Source of the DNA: Bryoerythrophyllum caledonicum | Lineage: Eukaryota > Streptophyta > Bryopsida > Pottiales > Pottiaceae | Length of the DNA: 64,000 bases | NCBI GenBank assembly: GCA_963971425.1 | Contig: OZ020518.1 | Location: 4,786,263 to 4,850,262, forward strand | Direction: 5' to 3' | Shown here: piece by piece, positions 23,339 to 35,816 of the stretch | How the letters are laid out: each line of letters opens with the position of its first letter | How positions within the stretch are numbered: position 1 is the first letter of the stretch | Program-made: the position numbers and the translations under genes | Notes under the pieces: model-generated | The model's input: the letters and a program-made list of their open reading frames with translations, nothing else | What the model was told of the DNA's origin: nothing | The model's database searches: none

Positions 23339-24280
23339 TCCCTAAATGAAAAAGTCTCGAGGTGGGCTTTTGCATATGCGGAGCAGGTTTCCATGGTTGC
23401 AATTCATATTTGAAATTCTTGAAATTTTGTAGAGAGATGCAAGAAGACAAGATGTATGCGGGAGTATATTTTTAATTCTCATTGGACCTCTAGAAAAAAA
23501 AGTCATGTCATCTTAAAGAAAAAACTGGGAAGTACGGGCATGTTGGGCAGCTCCAAAAACTTTTTCTAGGACATTCTAGTAGATTTGAGATTTCCAATAC
23601 TAGCAAGTAATATTATCTCCTTTCATGTTGTCAAAAACATTTCTTGTTTTTACTGAAAAAGATGCATTCTATCCCAAGTCAAAGATTTTTACACATTGCC
23701 ACACATTGTTGGGCAAGGAACCAAAAAAACTTCTTCTTTTCCACATAAAAGTTTGCAATCTTCATATTTTGCACTTTTTACTTTTTCTATTACAAGACAT
23801 GGTGTAAACCTTTTTATCGACCATTTGGATTCTAATTCTAAAATATAGTGCGTTTCCAAAAATTTAAAACATGAATTGGTAATTTTTGAACCTCCACTCC
23901 TTGCACAATATTTTTGAATATACCGCATCCCTTCTCTACCTCTAAAATTTGGTGTAGAAGGATTTAATATCATGATCAATATGCCGATATAAAGTTTAGA
24001 CCTTATTTAGTGCAAAACTTTGATACCCAGTTAAGTGAAAGTCTATTGATCCACTCAGCGTTGGGATGAAAATGAACCATTTTTTCTACTTTGAACACTA
24101 TAATCTTTCAATCCGTGCAGTCAAAGTTGGTGAAATTTTGTGAATATGTTATTTGTTAAGTGTTAAATGAGAACCTACAGTTCATACTAGAACTACAATT
24201 TTTTGTTTCCTTCCATACTGGTTGCACTAGATTTTACAGTTTTGAAGTGCTTTTGATGTGAATTGTCACGGAATTTTAGG
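23339..24280. mobile_element. Long TTAA-family element, copy B
   Basis: Same body as copy A, starting CCTAAATGAAAAAGTCTCGAGG. It contains the landmarks ACACATTGTTGGGCAAGGA and CCTCCACTCCTTGCACA. The termini are less clear than in copy C and the right end is approximate. Confidence 0.5.
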
Positions 24281-24859
24281 GATCAGTTTGGTGGTATGAG
24301 ATCAAACTATTCTCTACTATGTTGTTGTATTATGAGCATGTCACGGGACAATAGTTCCCTAACATGTACACCTTGGAGAGTTTGTAGTTGTTTTTGTGGA
24401 CTTAGGGCCGCTTTCCACGGGCCAAGTCGGGAGGCCGAATGTTAAAAATTTTGCCCAAACAATGGCAACATGCCAAACTCTTTGGCTTAAAACATACATT
24501 AAACAATATAAATTGAAGGAAGTTGACAACCTCTAGAAGGAAGTTTGAGTTGGCTAAAAATAGCAACCTAAGTTTGCACTTGAGAGGCCATCACTTTGGC
24601 GCCAAAACTCTCTAAAAAAGCTGCCCTGAAGGCACAATGGAGGGCAACGGCCTTTGGGCTTTGACTTTTGGTGTGAAGGCAGAGGGGCCAAACTTTGGCC
24701 ATTCCCACAATCTCATCGGTGGAAATCGACAGTCTCTCGAGCTCGATTTTGGTGTGAAATGGCCTTTAAGTGGCTTGAGGAGCTGGTCCAATATGGCTTT
24801 ATTTGTTATGATTGTTGTTATTGCATTGCCCATTTTGCTACCTCTCTTAAATTTTCTTG
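24281..24859. other. Intergenic stretch, nothing recognised
   Basis: Short frames on both strands overlap without codon or motif support. No repeat relationship to the rest of the window was seen. Confidence 0.3.
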
Positions 24860-25260
24860 TACTAATGTGACAAAGATCATGTTTAGGATACAAAGATGAT
24901 ATCAAAAAGTTTTTGGATTGAAGTTCAATGTGTTAAAAACCATTTATGGTGCAAAAAACCTCCAATATATCCAATACAACCATCCATGTGTGTCCCATTC
25001 ACTTGCGCATATTGTGACCATTTGAAACAACTCCATAAAATTTAGTCAAGATGAATAAGAGGATTATGTTCATGACATTTTTGCTGCAACGCGACATGGT
25101 GTACCTCGTCCAAAATATTTCTCTAGTGGTAGGACTTGAGGGATTACAAGCCGCCTTCACGTTTGAAGCCCAAGCGCAAAGGGTCATTCTATATCTTGCT
25201 AAAGGTAGAGTGCAACAAAGATTTGAATGTCCTTAATCTTTTAGCGCAGAGTTGGCTATG
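24860..25260. repeat. Segmental duplicate of 49,775-50,180
   Basis: The sequences AAGATCATGTTTAGGATACA...GATATCAAAAAGTTTTTGG and GAGTTGGCTATGGCTGATGG align end to end with 49,780-50,190. This marks the far left of the duplicated kinase block in copy 2. Confidence 0.75.
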
Positions 25261-25564
25261 GCTGATGGAGAATCTCCAATTAAAATACATGATTGTAGTA
25301 GATGATATAGCTGATGGAGAAATCTACAATTCTAATAGGAGGAAGGAGCAAAATAATAAATAATACAAAGGGGTTTGCTTGGGTGACTTACAAATGAGTG
25401 TAAAATCTGGTGCACTCAATTTTCAGCTGCAGTTACTTTGACCACCCAAAAACACTACTTTGAAAATCCAGCCAGTGTTGTTGCTTTGATCAGTTTTTGG
25501 AATTAGAGGGCATATAGTATACCATTAGAAGTGTATAAATGGGCACACAAGGGGTCATGTTGAT

Positions 25565-25909
25565 GTGTTTGATCATGTTGTATGCAGTGGAAAGAGAATC
25601 TTCACAATTATTGTGGTTTACCACTCCCTGAGTTGTACCAAACTCTTGTGGGATGATGAGAGCACCCCAGTTTTACCTACTGTTGAGAAGGGGACTGATT
25701 TAGCGTGTAATCACATTGAACTGGCAGACAGAGTTAATCTAATGATTGAGTGTCCAAATTGGGCCTTTGGAACTAAAAGAGAGGATGAATGGGGTGACTG
25801 GAAGATATTTTGTTTCAAGATGATGGCTGGCCTTGGAAGATATGAGCCACATTGCCCTGATTTTGTCAATTCCCCCAGTTCTCTGGACTACACTGAAAAT
25901 GATGTTTAG
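25565..25909 (+). CDS. Unrecognised 114-residue frame
   Basis: This small plus-strand frame contains STPVLPTVEKGTDLACNHIE and ECPNWAFGTKREDEWGDWK. It lies in the part of copy 2 (25,270-27,960) that has no counterpart in copy 3, and its end overlaps the MITE at 25,909. The composition is protein-like but I recognise no family. It may be a remnant of a captured or transposon gene. Confidence 0.25.
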   Translation: MFDHVVCSGKRIFTIIVVYHSLSCTKLLWDDESTPVLPTVEKGTDLACNHIELADRVNLMIECPNWAFGTKREDEWGDWKIFCFKMMAGLGRYEPHCPDFVNSPSSLDYTENDV

Positions 25910-26087
25910 TGTATCCACACTATATGATTTGGAAGTGCTATAGCTTTTTACCTTTGTTGAAGATTTTTATGGAGAGCGGAATCATCTATGCTACTCAAGG
26001 AGGCGGATCATTGGAGACATAGTTGGTAAAAATATTCATCATGAGTAAAAACTTATAGCATTTCTAAATCACTTAAAGTGGATACAC
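25909..26087. mobile_element. Stowaway-like MITE (179 bp)
   Basis: TA at 25,907-25,908 and 26,088-26,089 flank inverted ends of about 40 bp: GTGTATCCAC...GGAAGTGCTATAG on the left and CTTATAGCATTTCTAAATCAC...GTGGATACAC on the right. TA duplication and short length fit a Tc1/mariner-derived Stowaway MITE. Confidence 0.75.
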
Positions 26088-26283
26088 TATACATCATTTT
26101 TAGAGTATTGGTATGCACTGTACATCAATCTTTTACATGTAATCCATGGAGTTACGCAGTGATTTATGGAGTAATTTACATGTGAATTTTGGAGTGATTT
26201 GCATGTGATTTATACAGTGAGATTACATGGACTTACCTCTAGACCCGTACATGGCCATGTGGTGATACACATGTTTCTTTTAA

Positions 26284-27208
26284 CCCCTAAAGGACTAAGA
26301 GGACCAAAACAGTCCTCTGGTGAATTTGGGCAGGTACCTATGATTCGAAAAAATATCCTTTTTAATTGGATTTTTTTTTCAAGATAGGATCTGATAAGAG
26401 CTTCGTGGAGATATTTATTTATTTATTTTTGGATTTGTGGTTTGAAAGTTAGTGCCACTTAAGCCAAAAGTGGGGACTCCGGGCACCTCCAAAATTTTTG
26501 ACAAAAGTTTCTATTGACATTGAGATTTTTCACACACATAAAGAATATTTCCTTCTTTAGAAATTTTCCACAAAAATTCTTGTCTTTAGTGTAAAAAGGC
26601 ATTTTATTCCAAGTCAAACATTTTCACACATTGTCGGGCAACGGGGGAAAAAAATCATCTTTTCTACATAAAACATAGAGATCTTCATATTTTTCACTTT
26701 TTATTTTTTCAAAAACAATATGTGGTGAAAACCTTCTTATTGACCGTTTGGATTATCATTTAAATACATACGTAGTTCACAAAAAAATAAAACGTGAAAT
26801 GGCAATTTTTGAACCTCCACTCCTTGCACACTTGTTTTGAATATGCTACACCTCTTTTTTACCTCTAAAAATTGGTGTGTTGGGAAATAACATCATGCTT
26901 AAGACAATGGTAAAAGATTTAGACCTTGTACAATGCAAAAATTTGATACAAAATGAAGTCAAAGTCAGCTGATCTACTCAACGCACAGATGAAAATGAAC
27001 CATTGTTTTGACTTTAAACACTAAAATCTATCAATCCGTGCGGTGGATTGCAACCAAGATTTGACGGCATGTTTGTATAGAAGTCCGTTTCAAGATCTTA
27101 CGGTTGAAAAATCCAAAATTCACTTTAAAATGTGATTTTCATGTCTCTTTTTGACAGTGGCAGTTTTGGACTGGTTTTAGAGCAAAATAGCTCTTAGTCC
27201 TTTAGGGG
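26284..27208. mobile_element. Long TTAA-family element, copy C (complete)
   Basis: Terminal inverted repeats of 18 bp, CCCCTAAAGGACTAAGAG on both ends, are flanked by TTAA at 26,280-26,283 and 27,209-27,212. TTAA target duplication with CCC-starting ends is the piggyBac signature. The 925-bp interior has no transposase frame, so it is non-autonomous. The window end (63,934 onward) begins another copy. Confidence 0.8.
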
Positions 27209-27212
27209 TTAA

Positions 27213-28407
27213 GGTAGACAACATACTTCCTCTTGATTTAAGCAATCCAATAAACATCTAAGTATGATTTTTATACATGAAACTTAGAGTTAGAAGCTTA
27301 AATTTCTATCAAATTTATTCATGTGATTGTCTAATGAATTATTGAAGTACATCCACGTAGTCCCATATATTTGTAAGTAGACTAGTATGTTCTTGTTAAC
27401 ACATCATCCACCAATTACCTACCACTACTCCGATTACTTTCCATTCTGTAATTGTTATGTAATTGTTATGCAAGGTAAGTGGATAAAGAACTAAGAAGGA
27501 GGCTAGAAGTGCATGTGCAACTACATGTCTCAATAGAGAGTAGTATGCTCGATAATATACTCATTTCTTAGGCACCTTCATGAGACAATATAGTACTCTA
27601 GAGGTTATCATAGACACATATCCTAAAATGTTTCTATAACAATTCTAGTTTATGAAATTCTTTTGACACTAGACCCTTGGAAAGCGTCTGGAGCCGACAT
27701 TGCCTAATGGGCTCTTCCATCTTGTCGATCAATTTCCGACAGGCCTCTCATGAAGGTCAATCATCACTTGTGCACATTTTGTAGGTGTCAAGGAATAGGT
27801 GAATCAACTTTCCATCACCAACTCCAAACCTTATGTAACCATCTTTATGTACAATCTAAGTGCTTTTCGGTTGGCATAATAATGATTTATCAAAACATCG
27901 AATTTCACATTTTCATATGCTATGTGTTGTTTTCATATATACTATGTTTCTTTGAGTGATTTATTCTCATTTATTATAATATTATTTTTCAAACCCAAAA
28001 TAATTGAAATAAACTTCATTATAAAAAAATGATTAAATGAAAGAATGATGAATAACATGGATGTAAAATTGACAAAAAGATCAAAAAATTATAATGCCAA
28101 CATGAGCCACTAATTTTCACTACATGTGGACTTCCAACCATGCATCAAACATTGGATTCTCACAACACTACTTTTTATCCTTTTAAATTGATTAGTTGAT
28201 ATTTCGTATATTATTCTAGCTCTACATTAGCTCTTCAGTAAATTAACTACTATTATAATCCAATTTCAAATTCATTTGTTATATTGGTCTTGTAGATAAT
28301 AATGCCTTATAGATATGTTCCATCTATTAATACTTATGATTGTATAACATCATATTTACATTAAGTTCATAAGTTTTTAATAAAAAATAAAAAATTAATC
28401 AATAAAA
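27213..28407. other. AT-rich intergenic stretch
   Basis: No gene is seen. From about 27,960 the sequence is a diverged duplicate of 50,560 onward (ACATGAGCCACTAATTTTCAC...). The part 27,213-27,960 has no copy in the window. Confidence 0.4.
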
Positions 28408-28595
28408 TTATGTATATATATATATATGTATATATATATGTATATATATATATGTATATATATATATGTATATATATATATGTATATATATATATGTATA
28501 TATATATATGTATATATATATATGTATATATATATGTATATATATATATGTATATGTATGTATATGTATATGTATATATATGTATATATATATAT
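28408..28595. repeat. (TA)n/(TATATG)n microsatellite
   Basis: About 190 bp of TATATATATG-type repeats. The corresponding place in copy 3 (about 51,000-51,030) has only a short TA-rich tract, so the array expanded in copy 2. Confidence 0.95.
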
Positions 28596-28599
28596 TACA

Positions 28600-29990
28600 A
28601 ATGTAAGAGTAGATGTAGCAAATGAAGATAAGTGTTTTCTATAACATTTTTTTACATATTCAAAGATATTTTGAAATTATAATGAATTATAGAACTGTGA
28701 AAAAACATTTCATTTCACTTGTATATCAAATCAATGAGTGTATACTATATTTTTTAGCATCTTTGCATGTGAATCAAAGTTCATTCATGGTAATAAGTCT
28801 AAAATAATATTTATATGTAATGGCTTATTGAAAATTAAAATTTCAATATTTTTCAAGCAAATCTTAAAACAAAATGTTCCAAATCTCACTTAGTTTATGT
28901 TAGAAAATAGATGTGATACGGTCATTTTCATGACATAAATAAAGTCCTTGTGACATGATCGTCTATGATAAAAAATGCATTAAATGATATAATATTTTTA
29001 CCACATTATATGTGGTTTGACCTTATGTATGATTAAATAAAAAAATAACTCTTTAATGCCTTTCATAAACAAGAAGCTTTGAACTTATTAAGATAGTATA
29101 CATCACTTTATCTTACAACATCTAAACCACATCACCTACCAATTTTCTATTTTTATAAACGAGAAAATTCCAAATGAAAATTATTCAAATTACAAAAATC
29201 AGTACTATGATATTTATAATTTATACTTAAAGCGTATGTGTAGATTTGAAAAGATTACTAACTTGCAGTGAACAGACCTGGTAATATGAAAATGTCAAAT
29301 AAGTTTGTAATTAATCCCTGAAAAACCAAGCCTTGTGCTTCACCAAGACCACCCCAAAACTACCACTTTGAGATGAGATATTATTAGACTTATTCAAATG
29401 CTTTTTTACTTCTATCAATTGTTGGATCTTCAAACTAACCACTACAAGAAGACACTCTAATAATTTTGTAAATTTTGACTATATGGATCGAATGATAATT
29501 GCATTTGAAGAGTGCAAAATTGATTATTATCTACTATGTCCGAACAGGTTCGGCATACTTTGACTCAAGATAATGGCATATTTTTCCATTACACATTGCA
29601 TAAACTCAATGGATCTATGTTCTACCTTGTGTGAAGCCATTGCATGCCAAAAGTCACAAGCAATGGAGGTGTTTACAATAAGAAAAATGGACCTGCAACG
29701 ACTAGGGGTAGAGAAAGTGACTCTTCACTTACAAAAGCAATATTATTTTTTAATAGAGAAATAATTGTTGGATCTAATATTCGAATGGTAAATGGAATCA
29801 TCATGTCATATTCTAACAATAGAAATAATAATTTTTTAGTAAAAGTAAAATCCTCAATTTCCATGCGTTTTAAGGTGAAAATAATGAAGATAGCCAAAGA
29901 ACTTTCCTTCACTATCACTTGCCTAAAAAAAGTGCAATTGTCAACTCTACACTAGCTCTAATCATCTCAATAATACCCTGTCCACCTGCC
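28600..29990. repeat. Segmental duplicate of about 51,030-52,400
   Basis: AT-rich non-coding DNA aligned throughout with 51,030-52,400. Both copies contain the same remnant of a TTAA-type element (about 29,310-29,550 and 51,733-51,970), so that insertion predates the duplication. Confidence 0.7.
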
Positions 29991-30499
29991 AAAAGAGTTG
30001 AGCTTTTTATGAACGAAGCACCATAATTTTTCCTCATAAGTTCGAAAAAAAATTAAAAAAATTCCCCCCATAAGTCCAAAAACCCTTAATTTGTATTTTT
30101 ATTAGCAGTACAAACTTCAAGAAGTTATCTTAAAAATTGGATTTTCTAAAACCACTCCAAAATCAATTTGTCCTCAATAGGTACAAATTGTCCTTCAGGG
30201 GATAAGCATGAAAGATATCTACACTCAATACTATCATGAATCAATGCTATAATTCTTAAAAGATCCACACAAGTAGATGTCAACAAACTCAAGAATGGAT
30301 ATTCTACACAAGAGTAGTCAAGAGCAATTCAACAACACTAAAACACACATGTTGAAATCTACAATCAACTCTAAATCAATACAGTGGACAACATAACAAA
30401 TTTATCACATGTTTACACCAAGATCCACTTTAAAACATTTTTAGAATAACCTTCTCACAACAAACCGAAGTCAAGGAGAAGAAATATATGCATTTGGGC

Positions 30500-31823
30500 T
30501 CACACCTTTGCCAATCGTTCCTCTTGTTTAACCTTAAACCTTCTAGCTTTTGTTGAATTATCTTCACGTATTTTCAATATATCTTTAAACGAAGGTCTCT
30601 CCATAGGATTGGTCTGCCAACACCACTTTAGAAGTTCTCGTGCCCAACCCTCTACAGACTCTGGCACCTCCGGTCGATTTCCATTAAGGACAAGATCATA
30701 ATCCCTCCATGCATGGTCATCAAATGGATATCTCCCAGTCAATATTTCATAACTAGTCATTCCATAGCTATAACTATCCGCTTGTCTTGTAAATAACTCT
30801 GGACGCTCCAATACATTTTTCTCTTTGCAAGCCTGCAATACTTCAGGGGCCCTCCAAAATCCCGTTCCAATAGTTCCGATGGAACACTCATAGTCAGCAA
30901 CATAAATAGCCATATTCCCGCTTCCCCTTTCTTGCCACACAAGCACATTTGCTGCCTTGAGGTCTCTATGAATGATGTTGTGATTGTGCATCCAATCCAT
31001 TCCAAACGCAATGCGATACATGATCATTTCAGCCATCTCTTTGTTAAATGGTCCATGGTCCCTCCTATTATTTCTCCGCATAGACTGATCAATGAAGGTT
31101 TGAAGATCCCCATCTTCCTTGACCATCAAGAAGGCAAACCTCCCATCCCTTAATAATGTAGCACGCACCACATTACAATAGTGCCTAGAAATACCCTTTC
31201 GTCTAACTTTACTAAGTTTGAGAAACTCTGCCCGATACTGCGAGTACCCTTGCGGCCACTGGGATTGTAATTGGCGCAATAAGGTGCCCTTCTTGAACAC
31301 CTTTAACACCCACTCTCGTCCATTTTCAAGATCCCGCACATTTCTGTCTGGCTTCCTCCAAGTCACCTTAACATGGAAGAGTTCCGCTTGCCCACCCTCT
31401 GCAAACTTCTCCCCTATCTCCAACTCACCCGCACTTCCACGACCTTCTACTCCCAAATCACAACCAAATGTGCTAAAGAAGTGGGGCAATGGAGTGCATT
31501 TGAAGTGTCTTAAACACTTCCCTATTCTCAATCACAGCCCCTCCCGCTTCATCAAGATTCATAGCCAACTCCGAAAGCTCGCTCCACTGCCCCTTGCAAC
31601 TTCCAGATTGCTCCTCCACTTCATAATCAATGGCGCACTTCCCACTCTCCATCCTTGCCGCCACACTTTCACTACCTACAATGCAACTCAAGGTGGTTCC
31701 ATGATCACTCCCACATGCAATCGTTGTGTGAGATTCCGACTCCGTCCGTCCACCACTCCAACAAGAGTTCAACAATCTCAACAGCGGCTTCCTCTTCAAT
31801 GTGGGCGCACTTGCAGAGGCCAT
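30500..31823 (-). pseudogene. Kinase-like gene copy 2, frameshifted, DYE motif
   Basis: The start is the ATG at 31,823-31,821 (MASASAPTLKRKPLLRLL). Around 31,480-31,490 a 2-bp loss relative to copies 1 and 3 shifts the frame, ending the first part after LQMHSIAP. The kinase domain then continues in another frame: FAEGGQAELFHVKV, WVLKVFKKG, IIHRDLKAANVL, and VADYECSIG where DFG is expected, then RAPEVL. The kinase half remains open to 30,500 and stays close to the other copies. An alternative product from an internal start cannot be excluded. Confidence 0.8.
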
Positions 31824-33822
31824 TAGTGCTCAACCCTTGGAATTGTTCCAACACACTCTTGAACAACTGAATCCGCAAAAGAGGGTTTAATAAAATGCCT
31901 TGCTAGTTATCTACCACATTCGCAAGCAGACGCCTTCATATCCTTCGCAAACTTTCCGTAGACCAAATCCACCAAAGATAAATATAGATACAGATCTACT
32001 CACGGCTTTCAACAACGTGCACAAAATGAAATCACGTCGAAGGATTCTATGCGGACCACCAACAACAATGGTTGTGCCGAAGAGTGCTCAAGAGCTGCCA
32101 AGATAGCAATGATCGAGCGAAAGAGTCACAAGTTCAAAGAGACTGCCAATCGAAGGACAAGGAGGAGCGAATCTTGGTGCTGCCAGAAATCAAACCCTCC
32201 AATCACCTGCTCCTCGCAACCCCTTAGAACCCTCGTGAAACAGGTCAGCGCTCTCGTTGCCTTGCAACACCCTGCCGCTTCCTACAATTCATAACATCGG
32301 AAAACCTTCCACTTCACTCCATCACTTGAATGATCAAATGAAACTTTATGCAAGAGGATCCAATCCGCGCGGGAAACTCATCCGCCTCGTCCTCAAAGCG
32401 CCACACCAAACCCCGCAAAACGAGACCCTAGATCCACAACGTCCGTAGGTAACAGAAACATTGCCATCAACAATGGCCGCACCTGCGAGCGAGAGAAGAG
32501 AGATCCGCAGCCAAAGACCGCCAAGTTCCAGGTTATCACAAAACGAAGAAGTAGTCGTGCGCTAAACAGATGAGCGATCAAGTGACTCTGAGGCGTAGCC
32601 CCGAAGCGCGTCCAGACGCCTACTGTGGACCCCGAAGCCGTTTGACAATAAGCAGCCTGCAAGCTCGCTCCTGCATTAGACAACGTCACCACCTGAACAT
32701 ACAAAAAACATGCTCATCATAACTATTTCTAAATCCAGCTGAAACCAAATGAGGTGTACCCGCTGACTGACTATACCATGAACACTAGAACTCCAGAATA
32801 ATTCGTTCTCTGAACAATGAATGCCCCATTATTTATCAGGTCAAAGACAATCAAACGAGGACGACGCCGATGAATACTAACGATCCCTTCACCAAACGTA
32901 GACTTTGACTTGCTGTCAACACTTGAAAGAGTTCATCTAGTGGACCCAGTGTCCAGATAATCAATGTAGGTCTAACTCGATGAGCTCCCAGAGTCTGTAA
33001 AAACAGAGTCAGTCCACTATCATGGCACCTAGCAAAACAGATCTCTATGGTTATCCTAGAAGTGCAATATAACGATATTTCAGTTTCTAGCAGGTTAAAG
33101 AAGAGGGTGTCCCCAGATCTGTGGCTAAAAAGCTATTGTTTGAGCCCAGATCCTGTCAACTCCAGGTGCACTAGACTGAAACGTGGAAGCAGAGCCTTGA
33201 TATAAAAAAATAACCTCGTCCAGCCATGTGCTACACAGGTCATTTCCACATAACAAAACTTGCATATTGGTTACTCTTACCGACGATCGAGAAATAAAGA
33301 AACTACAGCTTCTGACCAGCCCTTGTCACGGAAACCATCCAGCTACAAAAATAAGATTTCAGGAAGCACTTATCACACCAGCACATTAGGAAAGCCAGAC
33401 AGACACAAGCGGCACAGCTGTCGAATATGCACACACATAGCACAGACTGAAGTACTCACCAGCTTGACCAACACTGCAAACAGAACCCCGATCATACAAC
33501 GTCGTTATAAACCCCTTGAACATTTAATCCTCGATCCAGCACCTGCCACGAGCACCGGCCTTCTACACGAGAGTACTACCCAGTCATCCTCTGGGGTTGG
33601 TTTCTCGAAGCAACGCACACAATGAGCACTGAAGTCTACCAAAACGCTTGAACCGGAATGGCAACTTGCATGACTACACACAATAGCCAACTTGGGACCA
33701 GAGGTTGACTTTGGAGATAGAATCGCGTAAACAGTATTTGCCAGCCTGGTTCTCGGGTGACGCGAGAGGGGCCGTGTCAAGGGCATCGAATCCAGGCCAC
33801 ACGTTTCAGTTCCTAACGTCAA
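31824..33822. repeat. Duplicated kinase upstream block, copy 2
   Basis: Near-identical to 1,773-3,815, except that a segment present in copies 1 and 3 (about 1,835-1,915) is missing. It contains the first-exon fossil at about 32,440-32,565, which here lacks the start codon. It is interrupted at 33,824 by a TIR element. Confidence 0.75.
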
Positions 33823-33824
33823 TA

Positions 33825-34462
33825 GAGTTTTCTTCCTGAATGGGCAAGCCAGGAGGAATATGGTGCCAGAGAGTAGGCCCACGCACATGATTGAGATTTG
33901 GTGCAGAATATGCCACCGAATTTGGTTAAGAATTCGGCCCAGAATTGGGCGAACCCGCACATGGTTCAGAATTTCCCCACAGCCATCGCCTCGTTTACCC
34001 CGCCCTTGCCTTGGTTTTAACCCTCCAAAAATATTTTGTGTCGATTTACTGTCAAACCTACCTAAAACGTCCCGAACATACATGACGGTCTGGTGAGCAT
34101 GTCAGGGGACGAATTTCAGCAAAGTGCTCCTCAAAACAGTGGTCCAGTCCCTGAAAACTCCAATCTAGGTGCATGTGTGGAGGCCTAGTATGAGATGTAT
34201 AAACGGAAAAAAAGAGAGCATGGGGAAATTTCATCACCTTTTCGCGCACCAATGAAATGCTTTGCAACCAATGTTCTTGGGCCCTACCCCATGCAAGCTA
34301 AAGCTCTCCCATAGTACCCTAAGTTCTCACAGGGTTGACCAATAGTTCCCCCAAACCTTTCCCAAGGCAAGACACCATGTGCATGTGGTCTCGGTTACTA
34401 ACATAAGACCTTAAGATTCGGGGTACCCATCCAATGTAATTTGGTGACTTTTAGGAAAACTC
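33825..34462 (-). mobile_element. GAGTTTTC-TIR element, 638 bp, inverted copy
   Basis: The ends are GAGTTTTCTTCCTGAA on the left and TTTTAGGAAAACTC on the right. Flanks are TA at 33,823-33,824 and AA at 34,463-34,464. Copy 1 of the kinase block reads straight through here (about 3,820). The body matches 34,570-35,205 and 41,307-41,875 in opposite orientation. No transposase frame. TA target use suggests Tc1/mariner. Confidence 0.7.
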
Positions 34463-34569
34463 AAATGTGTCACAGATTGCACCGAGGCCTTGATTGCAGC
34501 TGTCACAGTGAGCAAAAACAATAAACAATTGAGGCACCGAGTACCGATCTATAGTGTTTCAGATATTTA

Positions 34570-35205
34570 GAGTTTTAATGAAAGTCACCAAAATACAATG
34601 GATAGTCATACCGAATCTTAGGGGTCTTGTGTTAGTAAGCATGCGCACATGGTTGAGGATGAGATGCCCGTTAGGTAGGTTGCGGGACCCACCCGACTTG
34701 GCCCGGATCCTAAACGTGTGCGCGCACATGCATTCAGGCTGGTTACAAAATTCCTCCCCATCTTGTTCAAAAAAGTTCAGAAAGTGAAAATAGTGAAGAA
34801 AAAAAAGTTCCCTTGAACGAGGACCTTGGCCAGGATTCCTCCTTGGTTTGGAGGGCTTGCCCCATCTGAATAGCTAGGCCTCAATCCGGGAAACCTAGGG
34901 CTAGATGGGGCCGCATGGCAGCCATGTGCGGCTGCTTAGTAATTGGGACCATATCCACATGGTGACTTGGCTTGGGAAAGGTGTGGGGAACATTAATCAA
35001 TTTTTTGAGAATTTAGGGTACTATGTGGGAGCTTTAGCTTACATGGAATAGGGCCCAAGAGCATTGGTTGTCAAACATTTCATTGGAACAGAAAAAAAGG
35101 ATATGAACTTCCTCTTGCTTTCTTTCTTTTTGTTTTTGAATCTCATACACTCTTGCACCATATTCCTCTTGGCTTGCTTATCATGTAGCACTTTCAGGAA
35201 AACTC
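34570..35205 (+). mobile_element. GAGTTTTC-TIR element, 636 bp
   Basis: TA at 34,568-34,569 and 35,206-35,207 flank ends GAGTTTTAATGAAAGTCACC and GCACTTTCAGGAAAACTC. The paralogous segment at about 20,425-20,445 lacks the element and reads GATATTATATTGTTC, so the insertion and its TA duplication are directly visible. Non-autonomous. Confidence 0.8.
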
Positions 35206-35816
35206 TATCACATTGTTCTTTCTCCGGCTTTGAAGTTGATTGCTCCGAGCAAATTTTCATCCATTCTCCCCACGTGCCCTGCATGGCCAACTTGCTAATT
35301 CTAATACATCCTCTCAATTAAACTTGTAAGATTTGAAATTGACCTCCAATAAAGTAGACTACACTAGCCACACAAGAAAAAAAAAAGAACTTTGGTCCCA
35401 ACAATAACCAGCGTGAGTATAAGGTGGAGGCACCCTGGCACCACGGCCTTGGTGTGGTGGTTTGGATCATGGCACACTGGTGAGGTGGTTGTGAGTTCAA
35501 GTCTATTGCTGGCGTAGTGCCTACCATCATAGTAAGGGGGTTTTACACTAGGGTGGAGAACTCCACCAGCCGGTCAAGAAGTCTCGGCCAAGACATGGTT
35601 ATTGTCTTGGCCGAGTGGTGGATGTTGGACGAGACAAAAAAAGAATAAAGTAATGCATGAAGAAGTCTTGACAGGTTCGTAGTGTAAACACCCAACAGTG
35701 AGGCCCACCGGCCAACTTCATAAGGTGAAGACCACTGGTGAACTTCACCACCAAGAAAGTCTATGCTAGCCAACGGAAACCACAATTTCTAATGGTTCCC
35801 ATGGACATATTTTGTA
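35206..35816 (+). mobile_element. tRNA-derived SINE (about 35,440-35,530) within dispersed segment
   Basis: The segment 35,212-35,330 matches 20,436-20,550. The SINE then carries GGTTTGGATCATGGCACAC (box A-like) and GGTTGTGAGTTCAAGTC (box B-like), as in the minus-strand copy at 20,835-20,935. The remainder to the Tc1 element shows no gene. Confidence 0.5.

Noticed and set aside
28410-28644. Frames encoding alternating Met/Tyr/Ile
   Set aside because: These are translations of the TATATG microsatellite.
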